Below are positions 1 through 8,254 of a stretch of 37,572 bases of DNA, one piece after another. The stretch spans positions 1 through 37,572 of the forward strand of contig JAEESG010000004.1 in assembly GCA_016286245.1 (NCBI GenBank). The letters run 5' to 3'. The notes under the pieces were generated by a model that saw only the letters and a program-made list of their open reading frames with translations, did no database searches and was not told where the DNA came from. Source of the DNA: Clostridiales bacterium (GTDB taxonomy: Bacteria > Bacillota > Clostridia > Oscillospirales > CAG-382). The number at the start of each line of letters is the position of its first letter. Within the stretch, counting starts at the first letter, position 1. The position numbers and the translations under genes are program-made.

Positions 1-1823
1 GCGGCGCTCACCTCTTTTTCGGCATCAACGTTTATATCGCGCATTTGCGCGTCAAGCAGTTCGGGGGAAAGAGAAACCGACTTTGCGCCCTCGTTTTCAA
101 AATATTCAGCGGTATACGAATTGAAGATATTCAAAAAGCGTCCCGCGTAAAAATCGAGTCCCGATTCTTTTATAAGCGGTATTTCGCCGATATTTTCGGC
201 AACGGCGTACTTCATTCCGACGTTTTTTGCCTTTTTGAGCAATTCCGATGCCTTTTCCGTCTCCCCGTCGAACAGCACGTTCGGCATTCGCACGCCGAGC
301 GGAATTCTCTTTTCCTTTGCGTTTTTTACAACCTCGTCAATTTTTTCGTCTTCAAGCGCGTCGAGCGCAACGCACACGCTTTCGGTCGGGAAACTATCGC
401 AATACGGCGCGTTTTTCAGCGTTTTCAGTGCGCTCTTACATGTTTGCGCGTAATATCTGCACTTTATTTTCTTTTCTTTTTTCGCTGTCGAGACGCTCTT
501 TTTCTCAAGCGCGGTTTCATCGAAGGAATAAGTCCTTTTGTCCGACAGAATTTTGTCCTCGAGCGCGCTTGCGGCGCGTCTTCGCAGTTCGTTTATTTCG
601 GCTTTCGGTGCAAAAACGTCTCCCTTTAATTCCACTCTTACGTTTTCGGCCTCAAAAGGCGTATTTCCGAATTTTACGAGGGATTTTTGCAGTTCCTCTT
701 TTGAAAGCGGTGCGTTTTTTGCCTTTTTGAGTATATTTTCGCCGCATACGTTTACTTTCGTTACCTTTCCCGCTTCGTCCATCAGGGTAAGCGTCATTTC
801 TGGCTTTTCGCCCTCGCAGAAACTTGCGCAAACGTCGATTTTCCGCTTTGTTTTTACGGTTTTTTCGTTTTCCGCGTTTTTCGATTTTTGTTTATCGTCC
901 GCCGTTCGTATTCCGTACATATCCTTATTGTTTTCAAGGTATTTTTTTGTAAAATACGCGTCGGTAAAGCCGCTTCTCGAAAACAGGTTTGCAAGGCGTC
1001 CGGTTTCCTCGTTATTTGCGTTTCTGTTCTCACACACGAGATTTTTAAGTATTTTCGTTGTTCCGTAAACGTATTCCGCGGGCTTCATTCTGCCCTCGAT
1101 TTTAAGGGCGGCAACGCCGAGCTTTATTATCTCTTTTATATGATTTTCCAATGACAAATCCTTTAAGCTCAGTGGGTATCCCTTTTCGTTTCTTGAAAAA
1201 TCTTTTTCATCCGTTATTATTTCGTAGGGAAGTCTGCACGGCTGTGCGCAAAGTCCTCTGTTTCCGCTTCTTTTTCCGATAACCGAGCTCATAAGGCACA
1301 TTCCCGAGTGGCACACGCAAAGCGCGCCGTGAACGAAAATTTCCGTCTTGATTCCCGTCTTTACAATATTTTCTATGCTTTCCTTATCGAGCTCCCTTGC
1401 GAGCACGATTCGGTCAAAACCCGCATCAACCAGCATTTTTGCGCCCGAAACGCTATGGCAGGCGCACTGCGTGCTTGCGTGAAGCGTAATTTCGGGGATT
1501 GCCTTTTTGAGCGTCAGAGCTGCTCCCATGTCCTGCACGATAAAGGCGTGCGCGCCCTCGCAGGCGGCAAAATACGCCATTTCGCACACGTCCTTCATTT
1601 CTCTGTCGGAAACGAGGGTATTCAGCGTTATAAGCGGCTTTACGCCGTAAAGACGGCAGAGTTTTATTGCCTCCTTCGCCTCGTCTTTGGTAAAATTCTT
1701 TGCGTTTATTCTCGCGTTATGGGAAGAAAGTCCGAAATATACCTCGTCCGCTCCTGCGTCTATTGCCGACGTAAGCGATTCAAACGAGCCCGCGGGGGAA
1801 AGCACGAGCGGCCTTTCGTACAT
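1..1823 (-). CDS. Peptidase U32 family protein (collagenase-like), 3' end outside window
   Basis: This open frame runs from an ATG at 1823 to the window edge without a stop; the ORF track omits it. The translation begins MYERPLVLSPAGSFESL and contains the U32 signature region EIFVHGALCVCHSG followed by GNRGLCAQPCRLPYE, with the cysteine cluster typical of the family. U32 proteins include collagenase-like proteases and enzymes of tRNA or ubiquinone hydroxylation, so the substrate cannot be assigned from sequence. About 607 residues are visible, so this is a long member with a C-terminal extension (DUF3656-like architecture is likely but was not checked). The start is supported by GGAAAGGAAG about 8 bases upstream. 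It is divergent from mreC and shares an overlapping promoter region with it. Confidence 0.9.
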   Translation of the reverse strand, partial: MYERPLVLSPAGSFESLTSAIDAGADEVYFGLSSHNARINAKNFTKDEAKEAIKLCRLYGVKPLITLNTLVSDREMKDVCEMAYFAACEGAHAFIVQDMGAALTLKKAIPEITLHASTQCACHSVSGAKMLVDAGFDRIVLARELDKESIENIVKTGIKTEIFVHGALCVCHSGMCLMSSVIGKRSGNRGLCAQPCRLPYEIITDEKDFSRNEKGYPLSLKDLSLENHIKEIIKLGVAALKIEGRMKPAEYVYGTTKILKNLVCENRNANNEETGRLANLFSRSGFTDAYFTKKYLENNKDMYGIRTADDKQKSKNAENEKTVKTKRKIDVCASFCEGEKPEMTLTLMDEAGKVTKVNVCGENILKKAKNAPLSKEELQKSLVKFGNTPFEAENVRVELKGDVFAPKAEINELRRRAASALEDKILSDKRTYSFDETALEKKSVSTAKKEKKIKCRYYAQTCKSALKTLKNAPYCDSFPTESVCVALDALEDEKIDEVVKNAKEKRIPLGVRMPNVLFDGETEKASELLKKAKNVGMKYAVAENIGEIPLIKESGLDFYAGRFLNIFNSYTAEYFENEGAKSVSLSPELLDAQMRDINVDAEKEVSA

Positions 1824-1851
1824 ATCAAAACTTCCTTTCCGTAAAAAAATA

Positions 1852-1880
1852 TTGCAATTATCCGCATTTACTATTATAAT
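1852..1880 (+). promoter_or_regulatory. Promoter for mreC
   Basis: TTGCAA (1852-1857) and TATAAT (1875-1880) are 17 bases apart, about 70 bases before the mreC start. It overlaps the divergent U32 promoter. Confidence 0.65.
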
Positions 1881-1901
1881 ATATTAAAGAGGAATTGTAA
1901 A
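1873..1901 (-). promoter_or_regulatory. Promoter for the U32 peptidase gene
   Basis: Read on the minus strand, TTTACA (1896-1901) and TATAAT (1873-1878) are separated by 17 bases. The -10 box shares four bases with the -10 box of the divergent mreC promoter. Confidence 0.6.
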
Positions 1902-1949
1902 CCGCTTTTTTATTAAAGCGGCTCAAAAACGTCGAAAGGAAAGCTGAAA

Positions 1950-2828
1950 ATGAAGATATCTTATTCCGGCAAAAAAAACAGATTTTTCATAACGATGCTC
2001 GTTTTGTCGGTATTATTATGCGTTCTCACGACAACCGCGTACAACACCGGAGTTTCCTCATTTGCGGCAAGCGCTTTCGGCATTATCCTCTCGCCCGTAA
2101 GGACTCTTGCGGCAAACACGCACGGTTTTATTGAAAGCAAAGCCGCGTATTTCAAAAACGTCGACGATATAATTGCCGAAAACAAGGCGCTCAAGGCGCA
2201 GGTTTCTTCCCTGCGGCGCCGTCTTTCCGAAATCGAGCCTTCAAGAGAAGAAAACGAGATGCTTTACCGTTTTCTTGAAATAAAAAAGGAGCGCTCCGAC
2301 ATAAAATACGCAAGTGCGAAAATTATTTCGCGCTCGGTTTCAAACTACACCTCCGATTTTACGATTGACAAGGGCTCTGTACACGGCATTTCAAAGGACA
2401 TGGCGGTGGTAACGGGCGACAACAGTTTACTCGGAATAATAGTCGAAGTGGGTGCGACGTATTCGCGCGCAAAATACCTCACTTCGTACGATTTAAGCAT
2501 CGGCGTGAAGAACGAGCGTTCGGGAATACCCGGAATCCTTTCCGGAAATTACGAATTAAGCCTTAAAAGGCTTTGCGAAATATGCGATTTGTCGGAAAAC
2601 GCCGACTACATCCCGGGAGACATCATAAGAACGTCGGGGCTTGGCGACCTTTACCCCGCAGGCATTTACATAGGCACGGTAAAGGAGCTCTCCGCCGACA
2701 AGCTTGCGCACACGATGAGCGCCGTCGTCTCTCCCGACGCAAATTCGTTTGAATCGGATCTTGTCATGGTAATCACCGATTTTGACCGTTCGTTTGAGGC
2801 GGAACTGCCCGACGCCGAGGAAGAATAA
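1950..2828 (+). CDS. mreC: Rod shape-determining protein MreC
   Basis: MreC is a membrane-anchored scaffold of the elongasome that links cytoplasmic MreB to the extracytoplasmic wall synthases. The 292-residue product has a short basic N-terminus, one membrane segment at about residues 12-31, a predicted coiled coil at about 72-100 (alternating E/K/R/L, containing SSLRRRLSEIEPSREE), and then the beta-rich domain with the family-like stretches DKGSVHGISKDMAV and VGATYSRAKYLTS. Length is normal. The ATG follows GAAAGGAAAG. In many Clostridia mreC lies between mreB and mreD; here a strong terminator follows directly and neither partner is adjacent, so it is transcribed alone. The identification is firm; a second mreC elsewhere cannot be excluded. 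Confidence 0.93.
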   Translation: MKISYSGKKNRFFITMLVLSVLLCVLTTTAYNTGVSSFAASAFGIILSPVRTLAANTHGFIESKAAYFKNVDDIIAENKALKAQVSSLRRRLSEIEPSREENEMLYRFLEIKKERSDIKYASAKIISRSVSNYTSDFTIDKGSVHGISKDMAVVTGDNSLLGIIVEVGATYSRAKYLTSYDLSIGVKNERSGIPGILSGNYELSLKRLCEICDLSENADYIPGDIIRTSGLGDLYPAGIYIGTVKELSADKLAHTMSAVVSPDANSFESDLVMVITDFDRSFEAELPDAEEE

Positions 2829-2892
2829 TTTATTTTTACATACAAAAAGCATTCCGCAAAAGTAAGGTACTATTAAGGACAGTTAATGAAAA

Positions 2893-2938
2893 CCGGCTGA
2901 GTAAGGAACAAAATCCTTATTTCAGCCGGCCTTTTTTA
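2893..2938 (+). terminator. Intrinsic terminator of mreC
   Basis: CCGGCTGA-GTAAGGA pairs with TCCTTAT-TTCAGCCGG around an ACAAAA loop and is followed by CTTTTTTAG. It lies 65 bases after the mreC stop. Confidence 0.85.
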
Positions 2939-2957
2939 GTATATCGGAACAGGCAGG

Positions 2958-3188
2958 GAATTTGTACTGCAAATTCCATAGTGAAATCTTTTGCCCTTCG
3001 GCAAAAGGTGAAATCAACGGTTTGCGCCGTTGATGAAATCGAACGCTGATGCGTTCGGTGAAATAAAATCCACCCACTCGCCGTAAAGGCGAATTTCACT
3101 GTCCGCAGGGCAATTTCACCGCCGCAGGCGATTTCACCCACCCTGAAAGGGTGGATTTCGCTGCCGACTGTCCTTTGGAACAGTCGGC
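2958..3188. repeat. Hairpin array 1: unique stems joined by GGTGAAATC / GATTTCACC linkers
   Basis: Eight to nine short hairpins follow one another with a pitch of about 16-26 bases, for example TTTTGCC-CTTC-GGCAAAA, AACGG-TTTGCG-CCGTT, GAACGC-TGAT-GCGTTC and CACCC-TGAA-GGGTG. Stems differ, but the linker is nearly constant: (G)GTGAAATC in the left half and (G)ATTTCACC, its reverse complement, in the right half. The whole element is therefore a loose inverted repeat made of smaller palindromes. It closes with a strong hairpin (GCCGACTGT / ACAGTCGGC, 3163-3188). It fills the convergent gap between the mreC terminator and livF. No coding potential is seen. Function unknown. Confidence 0.85.
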
Positions 3189-3217
3189 AAATGCTGAATG
3201 CTTTCTTTTTTGCTTTT

Positions 3218-3928
3218 TTATTCTCCGAGGTACGCTTTTTTTACGTTTTCGTCGTTTATAAGGTCGGACGCCTTTCCTTCAAGCGATATTCTTCCCGCTT
3301 CGAGAACGTACGCTCTGTCTGCGATGGACAGCGCCTTTTTTGCGTTCTGTTCAACGAGAAGCACCGTCGTGCCGTCCCTCGAAACCTCGCCTATGATATG
3401 GAATATCTCATTTACGAAAATCGGGGAAAGTCCCATGGACGGTTCGTCCATAAGCAGCATTTTCGGGTTTGTCATGAGCGCTCTGCCCATTGCGAGCATC
3501 TGCTGTTCTCCGCCCGAAAGAGTACCTGCTATCTGCTTTTTACGCTCGGCAAGCACCGGGAAATGATGGTACACGTACTCGAAGTTTTTCTCAATTTGCT
3601 TTTTATCGGTCAGCGTGAAAGCGCCGAGTCTGAGATTATCGTAAACAGACAGCTGCTGGAAAATCCTTCTTCCCTCGGGAACGTGCGACATACCGAGCGA
3701 CACTATCTTATGCGCCGGAGTCTTTACAAGGTTAATTCCTTCAAATTCGATTTTTCCCGATTTGGGTGTGATAAGTCCCGTTACCGTATGGAGAATTGTC
3801 GTCTTTCCCGCGCCGTTTGCGCCGATAAGCGCGATTATTTCGCCTTCGTTTACTTCAAAAGAAACGCCTTTTATCGCATTGATAAATCCGTAATAAACCT
3901 GAAGGTTTTCTATTTTCAACATTGCCAT
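3218..3928 (-). CDS. livF: Branched-chain amino acid ABC transporter, ATP-binding protein LivF
   Basis: This is one of the two ATPases that power branched-chain amino acid (leucine/isoleucine/valine type) uptake at the inner face of the membrane. The 236-residue product has a Walker A motif GANGAGKTT at about residues 36-44, the signature LSGGEQQ near 138-144, and Walker B plus D-loop in LLMDEPSMGLSP. Small size and the wording VPEGRRIF are typical of LivF rather than LivG. It is the last gene of the liv operon, 14 bases after livG. No classic U-tailed terminator follows; the first downstream structure is the hairpin array. Substrate is inferred from family and operon and could include other amino acids or urea-like ligands. 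Confidence 0.95.
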   Translation of the reverse strand: MAMLKIENLQVYYGFINAIKGVSFEVNEGEIIALIGANGAGKTTILHTVTGLITPKSGKIEFEGINLVKTPAHKIVSLGMSHVPEGRRIFQQLSVYDNLRLGAFTLTDKKQIEKNFEYVYHHFPVLAERKKQIAGTLSGGEQQMLAMGRALMTNPKMLLMDEPSMGLSPIFVNEIFHIIGEVSRDGTTVLLVEQNAKKALSIADRAYVLEAGRISLEGKASDLINDENVKKAYLGE

Positions 3929-3942
3929 TTCATTCCGCCCCC

Positions 3943-4728
3943 TTAATCTTCATCCTGGCCGAGGTAGGCGGTTATAACGTCGGGATTGTTGAGAACGTCC
4001 GACGTCTTGCCCTGCGCGAGTACTTCGCCGAAATTCAGCACCGTAAGCTCCTCGCAGATACCGGCAACAAGTTTCATATCGTGTTCTATGAGCAAAATCG
4101 TCATATTCAGCTCGTTCTTTATGAATTTTATCGTCTTCATGAGCTCCGCCGTCTCCTGCGGGTTCATGCCCGCCGCAGGCTCGTCCAGAAGCAGAAGCTT
4201 CGGATTTGTCGCAAGAGCTCTTGCGATTTCGAGTTTTCTCTGATTTCCGTAGGAGAGGTTGCATGCAAGCAGGTTTCTTTCCTCCTCGAGTCCGAAAATC
4301 CTGAGCAGTTCCTTTGCCCTGTCTCTCATCCTGTTTTCGCTGTCGAAATGGCGCGGAAGTCTGAACATGCTCTCAAACGGCGTGCACTTATATTCGGCGC
4401 TGTTATGCAGTCCGACGAGCACGTTTCTTATTACCGACATATTATTGAAAAGCCTTATATTCTGGAACGTTCTCGCAATTCCCTTACGGTTTATTATTTC
4501 CTGTCTCTGTCCCGTAAGGTCCTCGCCGTCGAGATAAAATCTTCCCGTAAGAGGCGTATACACGCCTGTAAGAATATTGAACACAGTCGTTTTTCCCGCG
4601 CCGTTCGGGCCTATAAGTCCGTAAAGCTGATTTTTGCGTATTTCAATATTTACGTCATGCGCGGCCTTAAGTCCGCCGAACGATATGCCGAGGTTCTCGG
4701 TTTTAAGCATTATATTGTTATCTGACAT
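3943..4728 (-). CDS. livG: Branched-chain amino acid ABC transporter, ATP-binding protein LivG
   Basis: This is the second ATPase of the importer. The 261-residue product has Walker A GPNGAGKTT at about 39-47 and Walker B in LLLLDEPAAGMNP. The ABC signature reads LSYGNQR, the LivG-type variant of LSGGQ. The GIARTFQNIRLF stretch (Q-loop region) and the end NPDVITAYLG are also family-typical. The ATG follows GAAAGGAAAT about 8 bases upstream. It lies 46 bases downstream of livM and 14 bases upstream of livF, clearly in one transcript. Confidence 0.95.
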   Translation of the reverse strand: MSDNNIMLKTENLGISFGGLKAAHDVNIEIRKNQLYGLIGPNGAGKTTVFNILTGVYTPLTGRFYLDGEDLTGQRQEIINRKGIARTFQNIRLFNNMSVIRNVLVGLHNSAEYKCTPFESMFRLPRHFDSENRMRDRAKELLRIFGLEEERNLLACNLSYGNQRKLEIARALATNPKLLLLDEPAAGMNPQETAELMKTIKFIKNELNMTILLIEHDMKLVAGICEELTVLNFGEVLAQGKTSDVLNNPDVITAYLGQDED

Positions 4729-4774
4729 ATATCTTATTTCCTTTCAAAACCTAACCGTACAATTCCCGGACTTT

Positions 4775-5956
4775 TCAGTCGTTTTTCTTATCGGCGTTTT
4801 CCTGCTCGCCGGAGATTTCGGGGTTTATATCGGTTGAAAGAATCGCGTCCATATCGATTTTCGTGGGTATTCTGTCCCATGAGCCCTCGTCCTCCTTGAC
4901 GGCGGCGGGGTCAAACGGCTTCTTTTTCTTGAAAAGCTTCTTTATCTTTTCCGAAAGCGCCGAAATACCGTATTTTTCCTTGAACGGTCTGAGCGCGGGC
5001 GCGTTGCCGAATATTATTATGAATATCAGCACGAGCGCGTAAATTAAATATCTGAGCGCCGCAAGGTCGCCCGAAAGTCTGCTCTGCAGGAAGAAGTTGA
5101 CGCAGGAAATGAGGGTTGCCGCTATTATCGAGCCTGTGATATTTCCCATTCCGCCGAGCACTACCATTACGAGTATTTCTATCGAATAATTATATGAGAA
5201 GAATGTATACGAAACGGGAGTCGTATAATGAGCGTAAATTACTCCCGCAACGCCCGCAAAAAATGCGGCGACGATAAACGCAAGCAGTTTATAGAACGTT
5301 ACGTTTATACCCATGGCTTTTGCGGCGATTTCGTTATCTCTTATCGCCGTTATAGCGCGTCCGTGCTTGCTTCTTATGAGATTCTGCGTTACGAAAAGCA
5401 TAATCAGCGCGATTACGAAGGTTATTATATACAACGACATATTATTTCTCGTGTCGTACTGTATGGGTCCGGTCGAAAGTCCCATCGCTCCGCCGAACGC
5501 CTTCTGGTTTTTGAATATGTTTCTTACGATTTCTCCGAAGGCAAGCGTTACTATTGCGAGATAGTCGCCTTTAAGTCTTAGCGACGGAAGGCCTATTACA
5601 AATCCGAAAACCGACGCAATGACGCCGCCGATTATCATTGTGATAAGCAAAACCAGAAATTTCGAGCCTATATAGTTTGACAGCGCGTTTGCGCAAAATC
5701 CGCCGATATACGCGCCTATACACATAAATCCCGCGTGTCCGAGGCTAAGTTCTCCCAAAAAGCCTACGACGAGGTTCAGCGACACCGCAAGGATTATTGA
5801 AAATCCTATCTGGGTTAAAAGGCGGGCAAACGACATTTTAAGACCGCCAGTGAACATCATTACCATTCCGACAAGCAAAAGAACAAGTACAAGGCAATAA
5901 TTTATGAGATATTTCAGTTTGAATTCGTTTTTCACGTTTGAAGTAATTTTTCCCAT
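4775..5956 (-). CDS. livM: Branched-chain amino acid ABC transporter, permease LivM
   Basis: This permease forms the translocation pore with LivH. The 393-residue product has about nine to ten hydrophobic segments between residues 15 and 320. The LivM-type coupling region is visible (GLPSLRLKGDYLAIVTLAFGE; GRAITAIRDNEIAAKAMGIN). Unusually, about 70 residues follow the last membrane segment: a basic KKLFKKKK stretch and then an acidic tail ending in ENADKKND. Typical LivM proteins of about 300-350 residues lack most of this. The start overlaps the livH end closely (gap 3 bases), with GAGAAGG of the livH 3' end as ribosome binding site, suggesting translational coupling. Confidence 0.93.
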   Translation of the reverse strand: MGKITSNVKNEFKLKYLINYCLVLVLLLVGMVMMFTGGLKMSFARLLTQIGFSIILAVSLNLVVGFLGELSLGHAGFMCIGAYIGGFCANALSNYIGSKFLVLLITMIIGGVIASVFGFVIGLPSLRLKGDYLAIVTLAFGEIVRNIFKNQKAFGGAMGLSTGPIQYDTRNNMSLYIITFVIALIMLFVTQNLIRSKHGRAITAIRDNEIAAKAMGINVTFYKLLAFIVAAFFAGVAGVIYAHYTTPVSYTFFSYNYSIEILVMVVLGGMGNITGSIIAATLISCVNFFLQSRLSGDLAALRYLIYALVLIFIIIFGNAPALRPFKEKYGISALSEKIKKLFKKKKPFDPAAVKEDEGSWDRIPTKIDMDAILSTDINPEISGEQENADKKND

Positions 5957-5959
5957 TGC

Positions 5960-6829
5960 TTATACCTTCTCTTTCGTCGTCCTGCCTAAGAATCCCGTGG
6001 GTTTTACAAGCAGTATCAGTATGAGAAGCGAAAATTCTATCGCCGTGGTATAAGGGGATATTACTTCTATACTGAGGCAGATTTTTTCTATTACTCCGAG
6101 CACCATTCCGCCGAGCATTGCTCCGGGTATCGAGCCTATTCCGCCTATTACGGCGGCGGTAAACGCCTTTATACCCGGCATTGCGCCGAGCGTGGGTTCC
6201 GCGTTCGGTATCTGCAAAAGATAGAACATACTTGCAAAAGACGCAAGTGCGGAGCCTATGGCGAAGGTTATCGTTATTATTTTATTTACGTTTATTCCCA
6301 TCAGTTTTGCGGCGCCCTTATCTTCGCTTACGGCAAGCATCGCGCTTCCCGTTCTCGTAATATTGATGAAAAGCGTAAGGGCAACCATTATAAGTATTCC
6401 CGCGATGAGCGTTACAACCGCGCCCGTGGTAATGCCGAACTGATTCAAAAACTCGATTTTCGGCAGTTTCCATCCGCTTACGGGTTTAGGCTGCGAGCCG
6501 AACACTATCTGTGCGACGCTCTGCAAAAAATAGCTTACGCCTATTGCGGTTATCAGCACCGCAAGAGGAGACGCTCCTCTGAGCGGCTTATATGCAAATT
6601 TTTCGACGAACACACCGAGCAACGTGCATACAATTATTGAGCTTATAAGCGCAATTACGGGATTCGGATTTGCAAACGACATGGCGACGTATATCGCATA
6701 CGCGCCCACCATTATGATATCTCCGTGCGCAAAATTAAGCATTTTCGCTATTCCGTATACCATTGTATATCCCAGCGCTATAAGGGCGTATATACTGCCT
6801 AAGCTGAGACCGTCTATAAGTGTGATCAT
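5960..6829 (-). CDS. livH: Branched-chain amino acid ABC transporter, permease LivH
   Basis: This is the partner permease of LivM. The track extends the frame to 6916, but the family N-terminus is MITLIDGLSLGSIYALIALG at 6829. CAGGAGA lies about 10 bases before this ATG, while the extra 29 upstream residues are hydrophilic and unlike LivH, so 6829 is chosen (289 residues). Eight or so membrane segments are visible. The motif GYTMVYGIAKMLNFAHGDI near residues 20-38 is a LivH hallmark, and EDKGAAKLMGIN is the coupling loop. It follows livJ with a gap of about 110 bases and precedes livM by 3 bases. Confidence 0.94.
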   Translation of the reverse strand: MITLIDGLSLGSIYALIALGYTMVYGIAKMLNFAHGDIIMVGAYAIYVAMSFANPNPVIALISSIIVCTLLGVFVEKFAYKPLRGASPLAVLITAIGVSYFLQSVAQIVFGSQPKPVSGWKLPKIEFLNQFGITTGAVVTLIAGILIMVALTLFINITRTGSAMLAVSEDKGAAKLMGINVNKIITITFAIGSALASFASMFYLLQIPNAEPTLGAMPGIKAFTAAVIGGIGSIPGAMLGGMVLGVIEKICLSIEVISPYTTAIEFSLLILILLVKPTGFLGRTTKEKV

Positions 6830-6941
6830 CTTTTGTTTTCTCCTGTCTTTTTGGGTTTTTGATTTGTTCCCAAAATACGCAATTTTGGTTGGACGCAGTT
6901 TTATCCCTGCGCCCAACCATTGCTTTTTTTAAAAAGTATGA

Positions 6942-8069
6942 TTATTTCTCGATCGTAACGATCTGAGGAACCTTCGTGCATGCACCGGATGCATCCCATG
7001 TCATTTCGCCGGTTGCACCGTTGTACTTGAAGCTCGAGCTTGTAATCGCTGCGATTACCTTGTCTGCAAGCGTCGACGGATCGATTTTAACGTCGTTTAC
7101 GCCTGCTGCCTTCATTGCTTCGAATATAACCTTTACTGCGTCGTAGCCGTCAGCTGCGAACTGGTCGGGTGTTTCGCCGTATTTTTCCTTGAACGCCTTA
7201 ACAAACGATGCCGTAGCGGCAGCGTCGCTGTTAACGTCGAAAGGAGTTATGTACTTAATCGTGTTGGTAACCGTGTCGTCGATCTGACCTGCAACGCCGT
7301 CAAGACCGTCGCATCCGAAGATGAGCGCGTCGCTTCCCTTTGCAACGGCAGCTTTTGCTATAAGGCCTGCTTCCGTGTAGTAAATCGGAAGGAAGATAAC
7401 GTCGCAGTCTTTGAGAGCTTCAACCTGAGTCGAGAAGTCCTTCTTGTTTTCAGCGTCGAACGTCTGAACCTTGAAGGATGCGCCGAGGTTATCCATTTCA
7501 GCCTTGAATGCGTCGAATATACCCGACGAATAAGGATCGCTCGTATCGTATATAACGCCTACGTTTTCGTACTTATCAACGAATTCCTGTGCTGCGAGAA
7601 CGCCCTGGTCAGGGTCGCCGAAGCATACTCTGAATGCGTTTGCGTTTTCAATTACGTTTGCCGCGGAAGCGGAAGGCGTAATGAAGAATACGTTGTCGTT
7701 CTTGGATTTTTCAGCGAACGATGCGCATGCGCCCGACGTTACCGAGCCGAGAGAAATCTGCATGCCTGCTTCGTAAAGCATATCGTAGCCGGAAGCTGCG
7801 TCTGCGGGTTCGGCTTTGTCGTCTTTCATGTCGAACTTGAAATTAACGCCGTTAAGTCCGCCTGCCGCATTGATTTCTTCAATTGCAAGTGTTGCGCCCT
7901 TCTGTACGGAAATGCCGTAGCTGGAAGCTCCGCCCGTAAGAGGACCCGTTGCGCCGATAAAATATTCGGTGTTGTTTGCCGTGTAGGAATTACCCTGTTC
8001 TTTTCCGCATGATGCAAAGCAGCAAGCTACCATTGCCAATGCGAGAACTACCGCAAAAATTTTTTTCAT
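6942..8069 (-). CDS. livJ: Branched-chain amino acid ABC transporter, substrate-binding lipoprotein LivJ
   Basis: This extracellular receptor delivers the ligand to LivHM. The 375-residue product starts with a lipoprotein signal peptide (MKKIFAVVLALAMVACCFAS) and a lipobox ending at Cys21, so it is tethered to the outer face of the membrane. The mature part is a periplasmic-binding-protein type I (Leu/Ile/Val receptor) fold with the expected start IGATGPLTGGASSYGISVQKGA and later AADGYDAVKVI. It is the first and probably most expressed gene of the operon. Its RBS is a run of five Gs about 9 bases upstream. The exact ligand cannot be read from sequence. Confidence 0.94.
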   Translation of the reverse strand: MKKIFAVVLALAMVACCFASCGKEQGNSYTANNTEYFIGATGPLTGGASSYGISVQKGATLAIEEINAAGGLNGVNFKFDMKDDKAEPADAASGYDMLYEAGMQISLGSVTSGACASFAEKSKNDNVFFITPSASAANVIENANAFRVCFGDPDQGVLAAQEFVDKYENVGVIYDTSDPYSSGIFDAFKAEMDNLGASFKVQTFDAENKKDFSTQVEALKDCDVIFLPIYYTEAGLIAKAAVAKGSDALIFGCDGLDGVAGQIDDTVTNTIKYITPFDVNSDAAATASFVKAFKEKYGETPDQFAADGYDAVKVIFEAMKAAGVNDVKIDPSTLADKVIAAITSSSFKYNGATGEMTWDASGACTKVPQIVTIEK

Positions 8070-8129
8070 TGTTTTTTTCCCCCAAAATTTTAATAAATTT
8101 TCAGTTTTTTCTGAAATATTATGTTAATA

Positions 8130-8158
8130 ATATTACACAATTTTTAGTGATTTGTCAA
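8130..8158 (-). promoter_or_regulatory. Promoter of the liv operon
   Basis: On the minus strand TTGACA (8153-8158) and TAATAT (8130-8135) are 17 bases apart in very AT-rich DNA, about 60 bases before livJ. A small TTTCAG / CTGAAA hairpin lies in the leader. I see no riboswitch. Confidence 0.75.
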
Positions 8159-8254
8159 GCGTTTATTTAATATTTCTACAATATTAATGATAAAATTTTA
8201 ATTTGTCTGTAAATTTTATTCACATTTTTCGTGATTTATGCCATTTTTTATAAA

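Noticed and set aside
248-730. Several plus-strand ORFs in 45-1844
   Set aside because: All are antisense to the U32 peptidase frame, which has clear family motifs.
2958-3188. CRISPR array
   Set aside because: The repeat units are only about nine bases, the spacers are self-complementary and the repeat orientation flips in the middle. No cas genes are in the window.
6830-6916. N-terminal extension of LivH in the track
   Set aside because: The internal ATG at 6829 has a good RBS and matches the family start.
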